DNA from: Candidatus Agathobaculum merdigallinarum
Lineage (GTDB): Bacteria; Bacillota; Clostridia; Oscillospirales; Butyricicoccaceae
DNA: 26,427 nt
Direction of reading: 5' to 3'
NCBI GenBank assembly: GCA_019115425.1
Contig: DXDO01000068.1
Coordinates: 1-26,427, forward strand
Both the position numbers and the translations under genes were made by a program. Numbering within the stretch: the stretch's first letter is position 1; each line of letters starts with the position of its first letter. Shown here in pieces: positions 1 to 7,668 of the stretch. The notes beneath the pieces are model-generated. The model was not told where the DNA came from and did not search any database. It was given only the letters and a program-made list of their open reading frames with translations.

Positions 1-32
1 ACCGTATAGGCATCACCCTGCGGGGCGCGGTT

Positions 33-929
33 TTACACTGCATATACGGTTTTTACCGCATCCAGAAACCGCTTTACTGTGGCAGAGGGGGTGGGCGAAT
101 GCAGCAGGCCGAAGGGGATGGTATATTCCCAGTTCACGGGCACGGTTCTGAGAAGCGGATGAATATTCCGCCAGTTATCGATCGTCATCATCACATCCGC
201 CGAGTTCTCGCACTGGTTGAACACGTTGATGCTGAGAAAATCGAAATCCACAATACGGATCTGTGGGTGGTCCTGCATCAGCTCGTCCCGCATCCGATCA
301 AGGTAACTGTTCCAGCCGCGGCGAATCATGAGGAAGTTTTCCTCATGCAGATCGGTCGGGTCGAGACAATCCCGTGATGCGAGCGGGTGATAGACCGACA
401 CCGCGCAGCGGATCGGCTCGCGGGACAGTTCGAGCGCGCTGCAGTGCCAGCGTTCGAGCGCCTCTCGGTCAAACGGGCCGGCAACGATGTCGATATGCTG
501 GCCGAGGCTGCGGAGGATCTCACGGGCATTTTCCGGCGTGTTGTCATAAGGCACGAGCTGGAATTTGATATCCGGACAATGCGCGTGCAGGCGGGGCCAC
601 AGGTCGAGCAGAAATTGTCCCGGCGTCATGGGGGAGGTGCCGATCCGGATGACCTTTTCTCCCTCCTCCGCGGCGTTGCCTGCGCGCACCATGGCGTCCT
701 TGCAGTACTGGATGATGTACTGCGCGTCCCGATAGATCGATTTGCCTGCCTCGGTCAGTTTTAGGCCGCGTGGGCTTCGGATAAAAAGCTGCAGGTTCAG
801 ACCGTTTTCAAGCGACGTGATCTGTTTGATCACAGCGGTTGGCGTAATGTACAGCTCCTCCGCCGCCTTGTTGAAGCTGCCCGCGTCCGCTGCACGGAGG
901 AAGGTTTCAAGCTGTGGGTTATACAGCAT
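33..929 (-). CDS. LysR family transcriptional regulator
   Basis: 298 residues, the normal length for a LysR regulator. The N-terminal winged helix-turn-helix spans about residues 1-60 (LETFLRAADAGSFNKAAEEL followed by TPTAVIKQI) and the rest resembles the LysR substrate-binding domain. It acts in the cytoplasm as a DNA-binding regulator whose effector cannot be read from sequence. It is divergent from the aldo/keto reductase at 1187, the classical arrangement in which a LysR protein controls the opposite gene. A duplicated promoter box upstream of 1187 and 3415 is the obvious candidate target. The family assignment is secure; the regulated genes are inferred from position. Confidence 0.93.
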   Translation of the reverse strand: MLYNPQLETFLRAADAGSFNKAAEELYITPTAVIKQITSLENGLNLQLFIRSPRGLKLTEAGKSIYRDAQYIIQYCKDAMVRAGNAAEEGEKVIRIGTSPMTPGQFLLDLWPRLHAHCPDIKFQLVPYDNTPENAREILRSLGQHIDIVAGPFDREALERWHCSALELSREPIRCAVSVYHPLASRDCLDPTDLHEENFLMIRRGWNSYLDRMRDELMQDHPQIRIVDFDFLSINVFNQCENSADVMMTIDNWRNIHPLLRTVPVNWEYTIPFGLLHSPTPSATVKRFLDAVKTVYAV

Positions 930-963
930 ACCGTTTCACCGCCTTTGCACTGTTTTCGATACC

Positions 964-992
964 AGTATAGCTTTTCTGTGCGGTGAGCGCAA
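964..992 (-). promoter_or_regulatory. Candidate promoter of the LysR gene
   Basis: On the minus strand TTGCGC (987-992) lies 17 bp from TATACT (964-969), about 35 bp upstream of the LysR start codon. The -10 is good and the -35 is only fair. Assigned by eye. Confidence 0.45.
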
Positions 993-1086
993 GCGTGTTT
1001 TCGGCAGATACCGGCAAGTTGCCCATAAGCATAGGTCGAAATGCCGCAAAACCGGAAGAACCCGCACTTTTGCGGTACGAATGAGC

Positions 1087-1153
1087 ATAAACCTTTTTGT
1101 ATATACTGCGAAACTTATTGGAACTTCTGCCGGCCGGAGTGCCGCGCTATAAT
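1087..1153 (+). promoter_or_regulatory. Promoter with conserved upstream box, copy 1
   Basis: A perfect TATAAT (1148-1153) lies 34 bp before the aldo/keto reductase start. The -35 at 17-bp spacing is poor (TTCTGC, 1125-1130), as in activator-dependent promoters. The 45 bp at 1087-1131 match 3251-3295 at 37 of 45 positions without gaps, and the -10 is 61 bp from the box start in both copies. The position (about -75 to -30) is where LysR proteins bind. The match is seen directly; binding by the adjacent LysR protein is inferred. Confidence 0.7.
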
Positions 1154-1186
1154 GAAGAAAAAGAGACAGGAAGGAGCAAATATATC

Positions 1187-2185
1187 ATGACACACCGTGT
1201 TTTGGGCACCGATCTTACGGTATCGTCTGTCGGACTGGGCTGCATGGGCTTCAGTCACGCCTATGGCGCGCCCACGGAGGAGGGCGAGGCCGTTCGCGCG
1301 ATTCGCAGCGCCTGCGAGATGGGATATACTCTGTTTGATACGGCGGAGGTGTACGGCACGCAAGATGACCCGCACGCCAATGAGCGGCTGGTAGGGAAGG
1401 CGCTCGCGGATGTGCGCGACAAGGTGCAGATCGTCAGCAAATTCGGCATCCGCTTTGACAAGAGCAGTCCGGAAGTCAACAAGCCGGTTATCCCGGACGC
1501 ACGTCCGGCGGTCATCCGCGCATCGGTAGAGGGCTCGCTCAAGCGGCTGGGCACCGACCATATCGATCTGTATTTCCAGCACCGCATCGATCCGGACGTG
1601 GAGCCTGAAGTGGTGGCGGAGGTGATGGCCGACCTGATCCGCGAGGGGAAGATCCTGTACTGGGGCATCTCGGAGGCGAATGAGGACTATCTGCGCCGCG
1701 CACATGCGGTATGTCCTGTGACCGCGGTGGAAAATCGTTACTCCATGATGGCCCGGCAGTACGAGACGCTGTTTCCCGTGCTGGAGGAGCTGCACATCGG
1801 CCTTGTGGCCTTTTCCCCCATGGCAAACGGCCTGCTGTCCGGTGCGTATGGTAAGGATGCGAAGTTCGACCCGCAGCTTGACTATCGAAGCAACATGCCG
1901 CAGTTCACCGAGCAGGCGGCGGAGCAGAACCGCCAGTTGCTGCAGCTGTTGGCCGATCTCGCAGCGCAGAAAAAAGCAACCCCAGCGCAGATCTCGCTCG
2001 CGTGGATGCTGTGCAAAAAGCCGTGGATCGTGCCTATCCCAGGCACACGCAAGCCGGAACGCATGCGTGAGAATGCCGGAGCGGCGGATATTTCGCTCAC
2101 AGCGGACGAGGTTGCCGCGCTGGACAACGCGCTCGATACCATTCCCATGTCCGAGGTATTCGGCGGCAGCCGGATCGTGAAATAA
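1187..2185 (+). CDS. Aldo/keto reductase
   Basis: 332 residues from the ATG at 1187, chosen because an AGGAAGGAG ribosome site precedes it and the family motif (RVLGTDLTVSSVGLGCMG) begins at once. The reading frame is open further upstream but that part covers the promoter. The catalytic tetrad is visible: Asp and Tyr in FDTAEVYG, Lys in IVSKFG, His in LYFQHRID. The C-terminal NADPH-binding part carries IPIPGTRKPERMREN-like sequence (here IVPIPGTRKPERMREN). It is an NADPH-dependent reductase of carbonyl compounds in the AKR11/13-like, YakC/IolS-type group. It leads the unit that also holds the lipoprotein esterase at 2248. The substrate is unknown. Confidence 0.95.
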   Translation: MTHRVLGTDLTVSSVGLGCMGFSHAYGAPTEEGEAVRAIRSACEMGYTLFDTAEVYGTQDDPHANERLVGKALADVRDKVQIVSKFGIRFDKSSPEVNKPVIPDARPAVIRASVEGSLKRLGTDHIDLYFQHRIDPDVEPEVVAEVMADLIREGKILYWGISEANEDYLRRAHAVCPVTAVENRYSMMARQYETLFPVLEELHIGLVAFSPMANGLLSGAYGKDAKFDPQLDYRSNMPQFTEQAAEQNRQLLQLLADLAAQKKATPAQISLAWMLCKKPWIVPIPGTRKPERMRENAGAADISLTADEVAALDNALDTIPMSEVFGGSRIVK

Positions 2186-2247
2186 CCGGAAAATCATCCC
2201 GTGACATACCATTGGCGTTTGTTTGAGAAAAGAGGTCGCATAAGCCT

Positions 2248-3135
2248 ATGCCTTTGTTGGAAAAAACGCTTTCTCTGATTCTGACCGCTGCACTGCAGCT
2301 TGGGTTTTCCGCCTGCGGGGGCGATGTCCCGCCGCAGCCACAGGGAGATCCGGCCGGCAATCTGTCCGATACGGCAGAAACCGCCGCGCCGTCGGAGGAT
2401 TCCGGCGTTTCCGTGACAGCGGGAACGCAGACCGACCGCGGCTTTGTGCTGGATAACGTTCTGCACGATCCGCAGGAGGGCGACATTCATTATAATGTAT
2501 ATATTCCTGACAGCTATGACGGCAGCGAGCCGTATGCGGTATTCTTCACCCTGCCGGGATATGAAGGATTGTATTTTCAGGGGTTGGGCGCGAATTTGCA
2601 GGAGGATTTCGGCTTTGCGGCACAGGACTACAACGATAAAATGATCGTGGTGGCGCCCCAGCTCAGCGACTGGGGCGAGACCTCTGCCCGACAGACCATT
2701 TCCTTGGTCGAGTATTTCCTCGAACACTACAATATTGATCCGGATCATATCTATGCCAACGGGTATTCGGGCGGCGGCGAAACCATGTCGCGGGTGTTAG
2801 GGATGCGGCCCGACCTGTTTACGGCCTACCTGCATTGCAGCTCACAGTGGGACGGTGCATATGAGCCGGTCGTGCAGAGCCGCACACCAGTCTATCTGGT
2901 GGTCGGCGCGGAGGATGAATACTACGGCGCTGCGCCGACGCAGGAGGCGTATGACAATCTGCGCGCGCTGTATGAGCAGGCGGGGCTGTCAGACAGCGAA
3001 ATCGATCGCCTGCTGGTGCTGGATATCAAGGACGCATCCTATTTTGCGCAGGGCGGCGCGCCCAATCAGCACGGCGGCGGCAACCTGTTCGCGCGGGATG
3101 CGCAGATCATGGGCTGGCTGTTCGGCGAGCATTGA
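2248..3135 (+). CDS. Lipoprotein alpha/beta hydrolase (esterase-like)
   Basis: 295 residues. The N terminus is a lipoprotein-type signal with Cys23 after GFSA, so the enzyme is probably anchored outside the membrane; Phe at lipobox -3 is not ideal. The body is an alpha/beta hydrolase of the feruloyl esterase/PHB depolymerase/prolyl oligopeptidase-like type. The nucleophile elbow is GYSGGG with Ser174. The likely acid is Asp223 in VGAEDEYYG and the likely base His275 in NQHGGG. A substrate of ester type is inferred only from the fold. It follows the aldo/keto reductase by 62 bp and is probably cotranscribed. Confidence 0.8.
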   Translation: MPLLEKTLSLILTAALQLGFSACGGDVPPQPQGDPAGNLSDTAETAAPSEDSGVSVTAGTQTDRGFVLDNVLHDPQEGDIHYNVYIPDSYDGSEPYAVFFTLPGYEGLYFQGLGANLQEDFGFAAQDYNDKMIVVAPQLSDWGETSARQTISLVEYFLEHYNIDPDHIYANGYSGGGETMSRVLGMRPDLFTAYLHCSSQWDGAYEPVVQSRTPVYLVVGAEDEYYGAAPTQEAYDNLRALYEQAGLSDSEIDRLLVLDIKDASYFAQGGAPNQHGGGNLFARDAQIMGWLFGEH

Positions 3136-3179
3136 GGAGGGTCGAAGGCACAAACCGAAAAGGAGAATCTTACTTCAAG

Positions 3180-3201
3180 CGGACAAGCGGGTTGCTGTCC
3201 G
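3180..3201 (+). other. Hairpin after the esterase gene
   Basis: CGGACA (3180-3185) pairs with TGTCCG (3196-3201), with an inner GC/GC pair after one bulged A and a GGGTT loop. No T-run follows, so it is not a standard intrinsic terminator. The rest of 3136-3250 shows no gene. Confidence 0.3.
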
Positions 3202-3250
3202 ACGGCCGATAAGGCGGCGCGATGGAGCATCGGCGCAGTATGATCAAAGT

Positions 3251-3317
3251 ATAAACCTTTCGGTATAAACTGCATAACTTATCGGCACTTCCGCCCAATG
3301 AGGAACAAAGTTATAAT
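3251..3317 (+). promoter_or_regulatory. Promoter with conserved upstream box, copy 2
   Basis: TATAAT (3312-3317) with a weak TTCCGC at the -35 position (3289-3294). The box at 3251-3295 is the gapless counterpart of 1087-1131. It contains the short palindrome ATAACTTAT (3274-3282), one arm of which is lost in copy 1. The first gene downstream is the hydrolase at 3415, so the message has an approximately 90-nt leader with no feature I can name. Confidence 0.7.
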
Positions 3318-3414
3318 AAAGACAGAACTTTGAGAACAGATGCCCCGGCGCGCAGCGGCATTTGCACAGAACAGAATAACGAGCAAGACCTTTACAGAAA
3401 GGAAGACCTACCAT

Positions 3415-4527
3415 ATGAAACACAAAACCAGATGGCCCGCCCTTGTGCTGGCCGGAACCATGTCGCTTTCCCTGCTCGCAGGGTGCAGCGGCGTACAAAC
3501 CGAGCAGGCGTCTACGGATTCGGATGCGCTGGTCATTGCCGAGCAGGGCATTTTCTCTGCCGGTGGCACGGTCATCAGCTCGGACGGTACCTTTGATGTT
3601 GCCAATTACTATACCTCCCGCGAGGGCTCTACCTCCCACGTGGACCACGCCAATGTGCTCTATCAGATCCCAGAGGAGGCGACCGGCCTGCCGATGGTAT
3701 TCCTGCACGGCTACGGTCAGTCCCGCATGGGCTGGATGACCACGCCGGACGGCCGTGAGGGCTGGTCGGACATGTTCCTGCGCATGGGCCACAGCGTATG
3801 GCTGGTTGACCAGCCGCGCCGCGGTGAAGCCGGTCAGACCTCGGTGGCGGGCACCATCTCCACCGAACCATCCGATCAAACCTGGTATACCCAGTTCCGC
3901 ATCGGCACCTATCTGGACGGTGAATTCACCTATAACGAGGGCTCGCAGTTCCCCGAGGGCGAGGAGGTTCTCGATCAGTTCTTCCGCCAGATGACCCCGG
4001 ATACCGGCATGGATTCGGCAAACGGCGACCAGAACATCGATAACACGGTCGTCGCGCAGGCTGTCGCCGCGGCGATCGACGAGATCTACGAGCGCACCGG
4101 TAAGGACTCCATTCTGGTCACCCATTCGCAGGGCGGCCTGCCCGGCTGGGAGATCCCCCGCTACACCGACCATGTGGCTGCCATCGTTGCGATCGAGCCG
4201 GGCGGCGCGGCTGAGGTAGACAGCGAAGCCTATAACGCGATGCTCGAGCAGGATATTCCCGTGACCTTCTACTACGGCGACTACATCGGCGAGGAATTCA
4301 CCGACGTCCCGGCAGCGGCCATGTGGTCCATGATGGCGGCGTCCGCGGACACCTTTACCGCGGCCTATACCGCGGCGGGCGGCAACAGCACGGTCGTTCA
4401 TCTGCCGGACGAGGGCATCACCGGCAACGACCACTTTATGTTCCAGGACCTGAACAACGATGTGATCGCAGACCACATTGAAAACTGGATCCAGGAGAAC
4501 GTCCAGAACGCCGAAGATGAGGAATAA
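3415..4527 (+). CDS. Lipoprotein alpha/beta hydrolase
   Basis: 370 residues from the ATG at 3415, which has AGAAAGGAAG upstream. The N terminus is a textbook lipoprotein signal: positive MKHKTR, hydrophobic core, lipobox LAGC with Cys24. The hydrolase fold shows the oxyanion-region FLHGYGQSRMGWM, the nucleophile elbow THSQGG with Ser238, and a late His340 in GNDHFMFQ. The protein is therefore probably an extracytoplasmic esterase or lipase-like enzyme with an unknown substrate. It opens the second unit, controlled by the box at 3251, and is followed after 14 bp by a lipoprotein flavodoxin. Confidence 0.87.
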   Translation: MKHKTRWPALVLAGTMSLSLLAGCSGVQTEQASTDSDALVIAEQGIFSAGGTVISSDGTFDVANYYTSREGSTSHVDHANVLYQIPEEATGLPMVFLHGYGQSRMGWMTTPDGREGWSDMFLRMGHSVWLVDQPRRGEAGQTSVAGTISTEPSDQTWYTQFRIGTYLDGEFTYNEGSQFPEGEEVLDQFFRQMTPDTGMDSANGDQNIDNTVVAQAVAAAIDEIYERTGKDSILVTHSQGGLPGWEIPRYTDHVAAIVAIEPGGAAEVDSEAYNAMLEQDIPVTFYYGDYIGEEFTDVPAAAMWSMMAASADTFTAAYTAAGGNSTVVHLPDEGITGNDHFMFQDLNNDVIADHIENWIQENVQNAEDEE

Positions 4528-4541
4528 AGGAGTGATACGCG

Positions 4542-5204
4542 ATGAAAGTTATCTTAAAACGGCTGTGCGGCCTGCTCATGGCAGCGACAATGCTGTTTGG
4601 GCTCGCCGCCTGTGGACAGACCTCGCAAACCGCCGAGCAGCCGCAGGAACCGGCCGAAACCGATCAGACCGCAGAAGCCGCGTCCACTGACGAGACCGAG
4701 CCGACGGATACAGCCGCAGGCGGCAGCGTCCTCGTGGCCTACTTCTCCGCGACCGGCAACACCGAAGCCGCCGCAGGCTATATTGCGGACGCGCTGGGCG
4801 CGGACACCTTTGCGATCACCCCTGCCGAGCCTTACTCCTCGGACGACCTCAACTGGAGCGATGAAAACAGCCGCGTCAGCCGCGAGCACGAGGACCCCGC
4901 GCTGCAAACGGTTGCGCTGGCCGAAACCACGCCGGAAAACTGGGAGGACTATGACACCGTGTTCATCGGTTACCCGATCTGGTGGGGCGTTGCCGCATGG
5001 CCGGTGAGCAGTTTCGTGGAAGCCAACGACTTCACCGGCAAGACCGTCATCCCGTTCTGCACCTCGTCCTCTTCCAGCCTTGGAGAGAGCGGCACGCTGC
5101 TCGAACAGGTGGCAGGCACCGGCGAATGGCTGGAGGGCCAGCGGTTCTCCGGCGGTGTTTCCGAGGAAACGGTCGCTGCGTGGGTAAGCGAACTGGATAT
5201 CTGA
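4542..5204 (+). CDS. Lipoprotein flavodoxin
   Basis: 220 residues. A lipoprotein signal ends in LAAC with Cys24, then comes a Gln/Glu/Thr/Ala-rich flexible linker (about residues 25-60), then a flavodoxin domain of the Flavodoxin_4 kind. The FMN phosphate loop is FSATGNTEAAAG and the isoalloxazine-side loop is GYPIWWGVAAWP. It should bind FMN and carry or transfer electrons at the outer face of the membrane, which is unusual because most flavodoxins are cytoplasmic. It sits between a secreted hydrolase and a cytoplasmic flavodoxin-like reductase. The partner is unknown. Confidence 0.9.
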   Translation: MKVILKRLCGLLMAATMLFGLAACGQTSQTAEQPQEPAETDQTAEAASTDETEPTDTAAGGSVLVAYFSATGNTEAAAGYIADALGADTFAITPAEPYSSDDLNWSDENSRVSREHEDPALQTVALAETTPENWEDYDTVFIGYPIWWGVAAWPVSSFVEANDFTGKTVIPFCTSSSSSLGESGTLLEQVAGTGEWLEGQRFSGGVSEETVAAWVSELDI

Positions 5205-5241
5205 ACGGCTTGATACAACAGGAGGAAAGGGACGGAACAGG

Positions 5242-5874
5242 ATGAAGGTACTTTTGGTAAACGGCAGTCCGCATCAGGAGGGCTGCACCTATACGGCGCT
5301 GTGCGAGGTTGGCGACGCGCTGAACGCAGAAGGGGTGGACACGGATGTCATCTGGATCGGCAATCAGCCGCTGTCCGGCTGCATCGCGTGCAAGGCATGT
5401 ATACAAAAGAACAAGTGTGTATTCGACGATGCGGTCAATGAGTTTCTGGACATCGCCGGGGATTACGACGGGTTTGTGTTTGGCACCCCCGTCCATTGGG
5501 GCGGTGCCTCGGGCGGCATGACCTCATTCCTTGACCGTGCATTCTACGCGGATCTCAACGGCGGCGGACGGCGCTTTTATCTCAAACCGGCGGCGGCTGT
5601 GATCTCCGCCCGCCGCGCGGGTACGACCGCGAGCTGGGATCAGATCAACCGGTATTTCGGCCTGATGCAGATGCCGATTGTCACCTCGCGCTACTGGAAC
5701 ATTGTGCACGGCACGAATCCGGATGAGGTGCGGCAGGACCTCGAAGGCATGCAGGTGATGCGCATTCTTGGCCGCAATATGGCGTTTTTCCTGAAGTGCA
5801 AGCAGATGGCCTTGCAAAACAGGCTGTCCCTGCCCGCGCAGGAGACGTTTCAGTTTACGAATTTTATTCGCTAA
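5242..5874 (+). CDS. Flavodoxin family / NADPH-dependent FMN reductase-like protein
   Basis: 210 residues, no signal peptide. The N terminus MKVLLVNGSPHQEGCTYTAL is the FMN-binding start of the NAD(P)H-dependent FMN reductase/iron-sulfur flavoprotein family. GCIACKACIQKNKC carries four cysteines in the place where the family often has a small Cys cluster, and FGTPVHWGGASGGMTSFLDR is the second flavin loop. It probably reduces flavin or quinone-like substrates in the cytoplasm. It lies 37 bp after the lipoprotein flavodoxin, with a AGGAGG set somewhat far (about 15 nt) from the ATG. Confidence 0.88.
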   Translation: MKVLLVNGSPHQEGCTYTALCEVGDALNAEGVDTDVIWIGNQPLSGCIACKACIQKNKCVFDDAVNEFLDIAGDYDGFVFGTPVHWGGASGGMTSFLDRAFYADLNGGGRRFYLKPAAAVISARRAGTTASWDQINRYFGLMQMPIVTSRYWNIVHGTNPDEVRQDLEGMQVMRILGRNMAFFLKCKQMALQNRLSLPAQETFQFTNFIR

Positions 5875-5910
5875 GCTGAAATAGAGGAAAATCAGCTCCT
5901 GCGTGCATGA

Positions 5911-5946
5911 AAAATCCCGTCTTTTCACAGGAAAAGACGGGATTTT
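5911..5946. terminator. Bidirectional intrinsic terminator
   Basis: A perfect 16-bp stem, AAAATCCCGTCTTTTC against GAAAAGACGGGATTTT, with an ACAG loop. A-runs and T-runs at both outer ends let it end the flavodoxin unit from the left and the GH28 gene from the right. Confidence 0.88.
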
Positions 5947-6000
5947 CGCAATTTTCAAGGAATTTTCAGGGGGATGGTGTCCTGACGGAAAAGCGGGGGA

Positions 6001-7371
6001 TCACAGAATCGCCTGATCCGCAAAGCCGGCGCGCGCCGCCTTGCCGCGGAAGTTCTCCACGACGACGTCCTTGCAGCGCTCGGTGCGCAGCGCCTCGCCG
6101 AAGTCCGAAAGATCCTCGCCCTCGAAGCGGACCGTGCAGTCGCGCAGCGTCACATCGTCCGTATCGCGCAGCAGGAAGCCGGGGGAGGTGATCTTCTCAA
6201 TGCCCTTGCCGTAGCCCGGGCGCAGGTCGTACAGGCCGCGCTCCCACTTGGTCTTTTTGCGCAGGGTTACCTTGACCTTTTCGAACAGGATATCCTCGAT
6301 GTGGTTGTCCGCGTTGCCCGAGAGGAATACGCCGTTCTCGCTGTCGCAGGTGATGTTGGAGAAGCGGATGTTGGAGATCTTGCCCGAGGGCACGCCCTCC
6401 ACGCGATCGTGCGTGGTGATGACGATCGGCTCGGCGGTGCCCCACCAGCAGTCCGCAAAGCGGCGGGTCTCGATGATGATATTGGAGAACGATACGTTTT
6501 TGACGTTGCCGCCGTCGCGGATCTGGATGGAGATGCCGCGGTTGGTGCCCGTGACGATGCAGTTATCCACGATGACGTTTTCAAAATCGCCGGTGCCCTC
6601 GGTGCCGATCTTGAGCGCGGCCGAGGTCGAGGTCAGGGTGCAGCCCGAAATGATGATATTCCGTGTCGGACCGTATTCCATGTTGCCCGCCGAGGATTTC
6701 AGGCAGATGCAGTCATCCGCGCAGGTGACATGGCAGCCGATGATGCGCACATTGCTGGAGTGGTCGGGGTCGATGCCGTCCGAGTTCGTGCAGTCGAGCG
6801 GGTTGAGCACGCGGATACCGGAGATCAGCACATCGTCGCAGCCCGCGGGGTGTAGCGTCCAGAACGGCGATTTCTGCATGGTAATGCCGGTGAAGGTGAT
6901 GTGGTTGCAGTGCTCGACGTAGCACATGGTCGGGCGCGGATAGAAGTCGCCGTTGAAATAGTAGGGGCTGACGCGCTTCATGAACGCATAGACGTTGCCG
7001 TCGATCGCGCCCTGACCGGTGATGGAGAAATTGTCCGCGTCCTTGGCGTAAATAAAGGCATAGCTCGGCTTGAGCGTGACCGGACAGTCCACCGCTTTGG
7101 CACCCGAGACCGAGGTTTCCCCAGCTTCGACCCCGTTGGGGCGGAAATAGGTCGCGATATCCGCATGCGCCTTGAGTACGCTGCCCTGTTCGAGATGCAG
7201 CTCCACGTTGGATTTCAGAATGATCGAGCTGGAGTAAAAGATGTTCCCGCCTTCGAGCAGGACCCGACCGCCGCCCGCCGCATGGCAGGTGTCAATCGCA
7301 GCCTGGATGGCGGCGGCATCGTTGCTGGCGCCGTCCGCCTTTGCGCCATAGTCCTTAACGTTGAATACCAT
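6001..7371 (-). CDS. Glycoside hydrolase family 28 (polygalacturonase-like)
   Basis: 456 residues of right-handed beta-helix type. The N-terminal VKDYGAKADG is the standard start of this family. Catalytic-region motifs are NSDGID (196-201) and ADDCICLKS (218-226), supplying the Asp residues of the GH28 site. The usual third motif with Gly-His-Gly is here STSAALKIGTEG (248-259), without His, and the RIK region reads SIQIRDGG. No signal peptide is visible, so it probably acts inside the cell on imported oligosaccharides. It follows the TRAP genes on the same strand, with a structured repeat between them. An acidic pectic or rhamnogalacturonan-type substrate is likely; the exact bond is unknown. 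Confidence 0.88.
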   Translation of the reverse strand: MVFNVKDYGAKADGASNDAAAIQAAIDTCHAAGGGRVLLEGGNIFYSSSIILKSNVELHLEQGSVLKAHADIATYFRPNGVEAGETSVSGAKAVDCPVTLKPSYAFIYAKDADNFSITGQGAIDGNVYAFMKRVSPYYFNGDFYPRPTMCYVEHCNHITFTGITMQKSPFWTLHPAGCDDVLISGIRVLNPLDCTNSDGIDPDHSSNVRIIGCHVTCADDCICLKSSAGNMEYGPTRNIIISGCTLTSTSAALKIGTEGTGDFENVIVDNCIVTGTNRGISIQIRDGGNVKNVSFSNIIIETRRFADCWWGTAEPIVITTHDRVEGVPSGKISNIRFSNITCDSENGVFLSGNADNHIEDILFEKVKVTLRKKTKWERGLYDLRPGYGKGIEKITSPGFLLRDTDDVTLRDCTVRFEGEDLSDFGEALRTERCKDVVVENFRGKAARAGFADQAIL

Positions 7372-7440
7372 ATGTTTTCTTCCTTTTCAAAAAATTGCTT
7401 GCTTGAGTAAGCAGAAAGGACGGGCGGAACGCCCGCCCCC

Positions 7441-7655
7441 CAGTCTGTCGAAAAAGCCTCCGCGCTAAAGCGCGTGTTAAACAGAATTTTGCGGTAAGCC
7501 GCAAAATTCATAAAAAGTCAGGACAGGCACCTGACTTTTTATGCTTTGAGAGCAAAAAAGTTATCGCATAGAGGAACTTTTTTGCGTAAAATTCGATCGG
7601 AAGCGTGGTTCCGATCGAGAGGCTGTTCGAAAAAGTTTATTTTTCGAACAGCCTC
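7441..7655 (+). repeat. Multi-hairpin intergenic repeat element, copy 1
   Basis: Six consecutive hairpins in 215 bp: 7461-7474 (5-bp stem), 7484-7509 (11 bp), 7510-7542 (13 bp), 7552-7585 (11 bp), 7593-7618 (10 bp) and 7619-7655 (16 bp). The same order recurs at 19152-19364; 7589-7626 is identical to 19300-19337 over 38 bp. The left end CAGTCTGTCGAAAAAG resembles the inverse of the right end, like imperfect terminal inverted repeats. It fills most of the gap between the transporter and GH28 genes. The remaining 7372-7440 has only a small CGGGCG/CGCCCG hairpin (7421-7435). MITE-like element or RNA is inference. Confidence 0.85.
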
Positions 7656-7668
7656 AGATTGGGGATAA

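Noticed and set aside
3244..4476. 410-codon minus-strand open frame
   Set aside because: It lies opposite the well-supported lipoprotein hydrolase, crosses its promoter, and has no recognisable domain.
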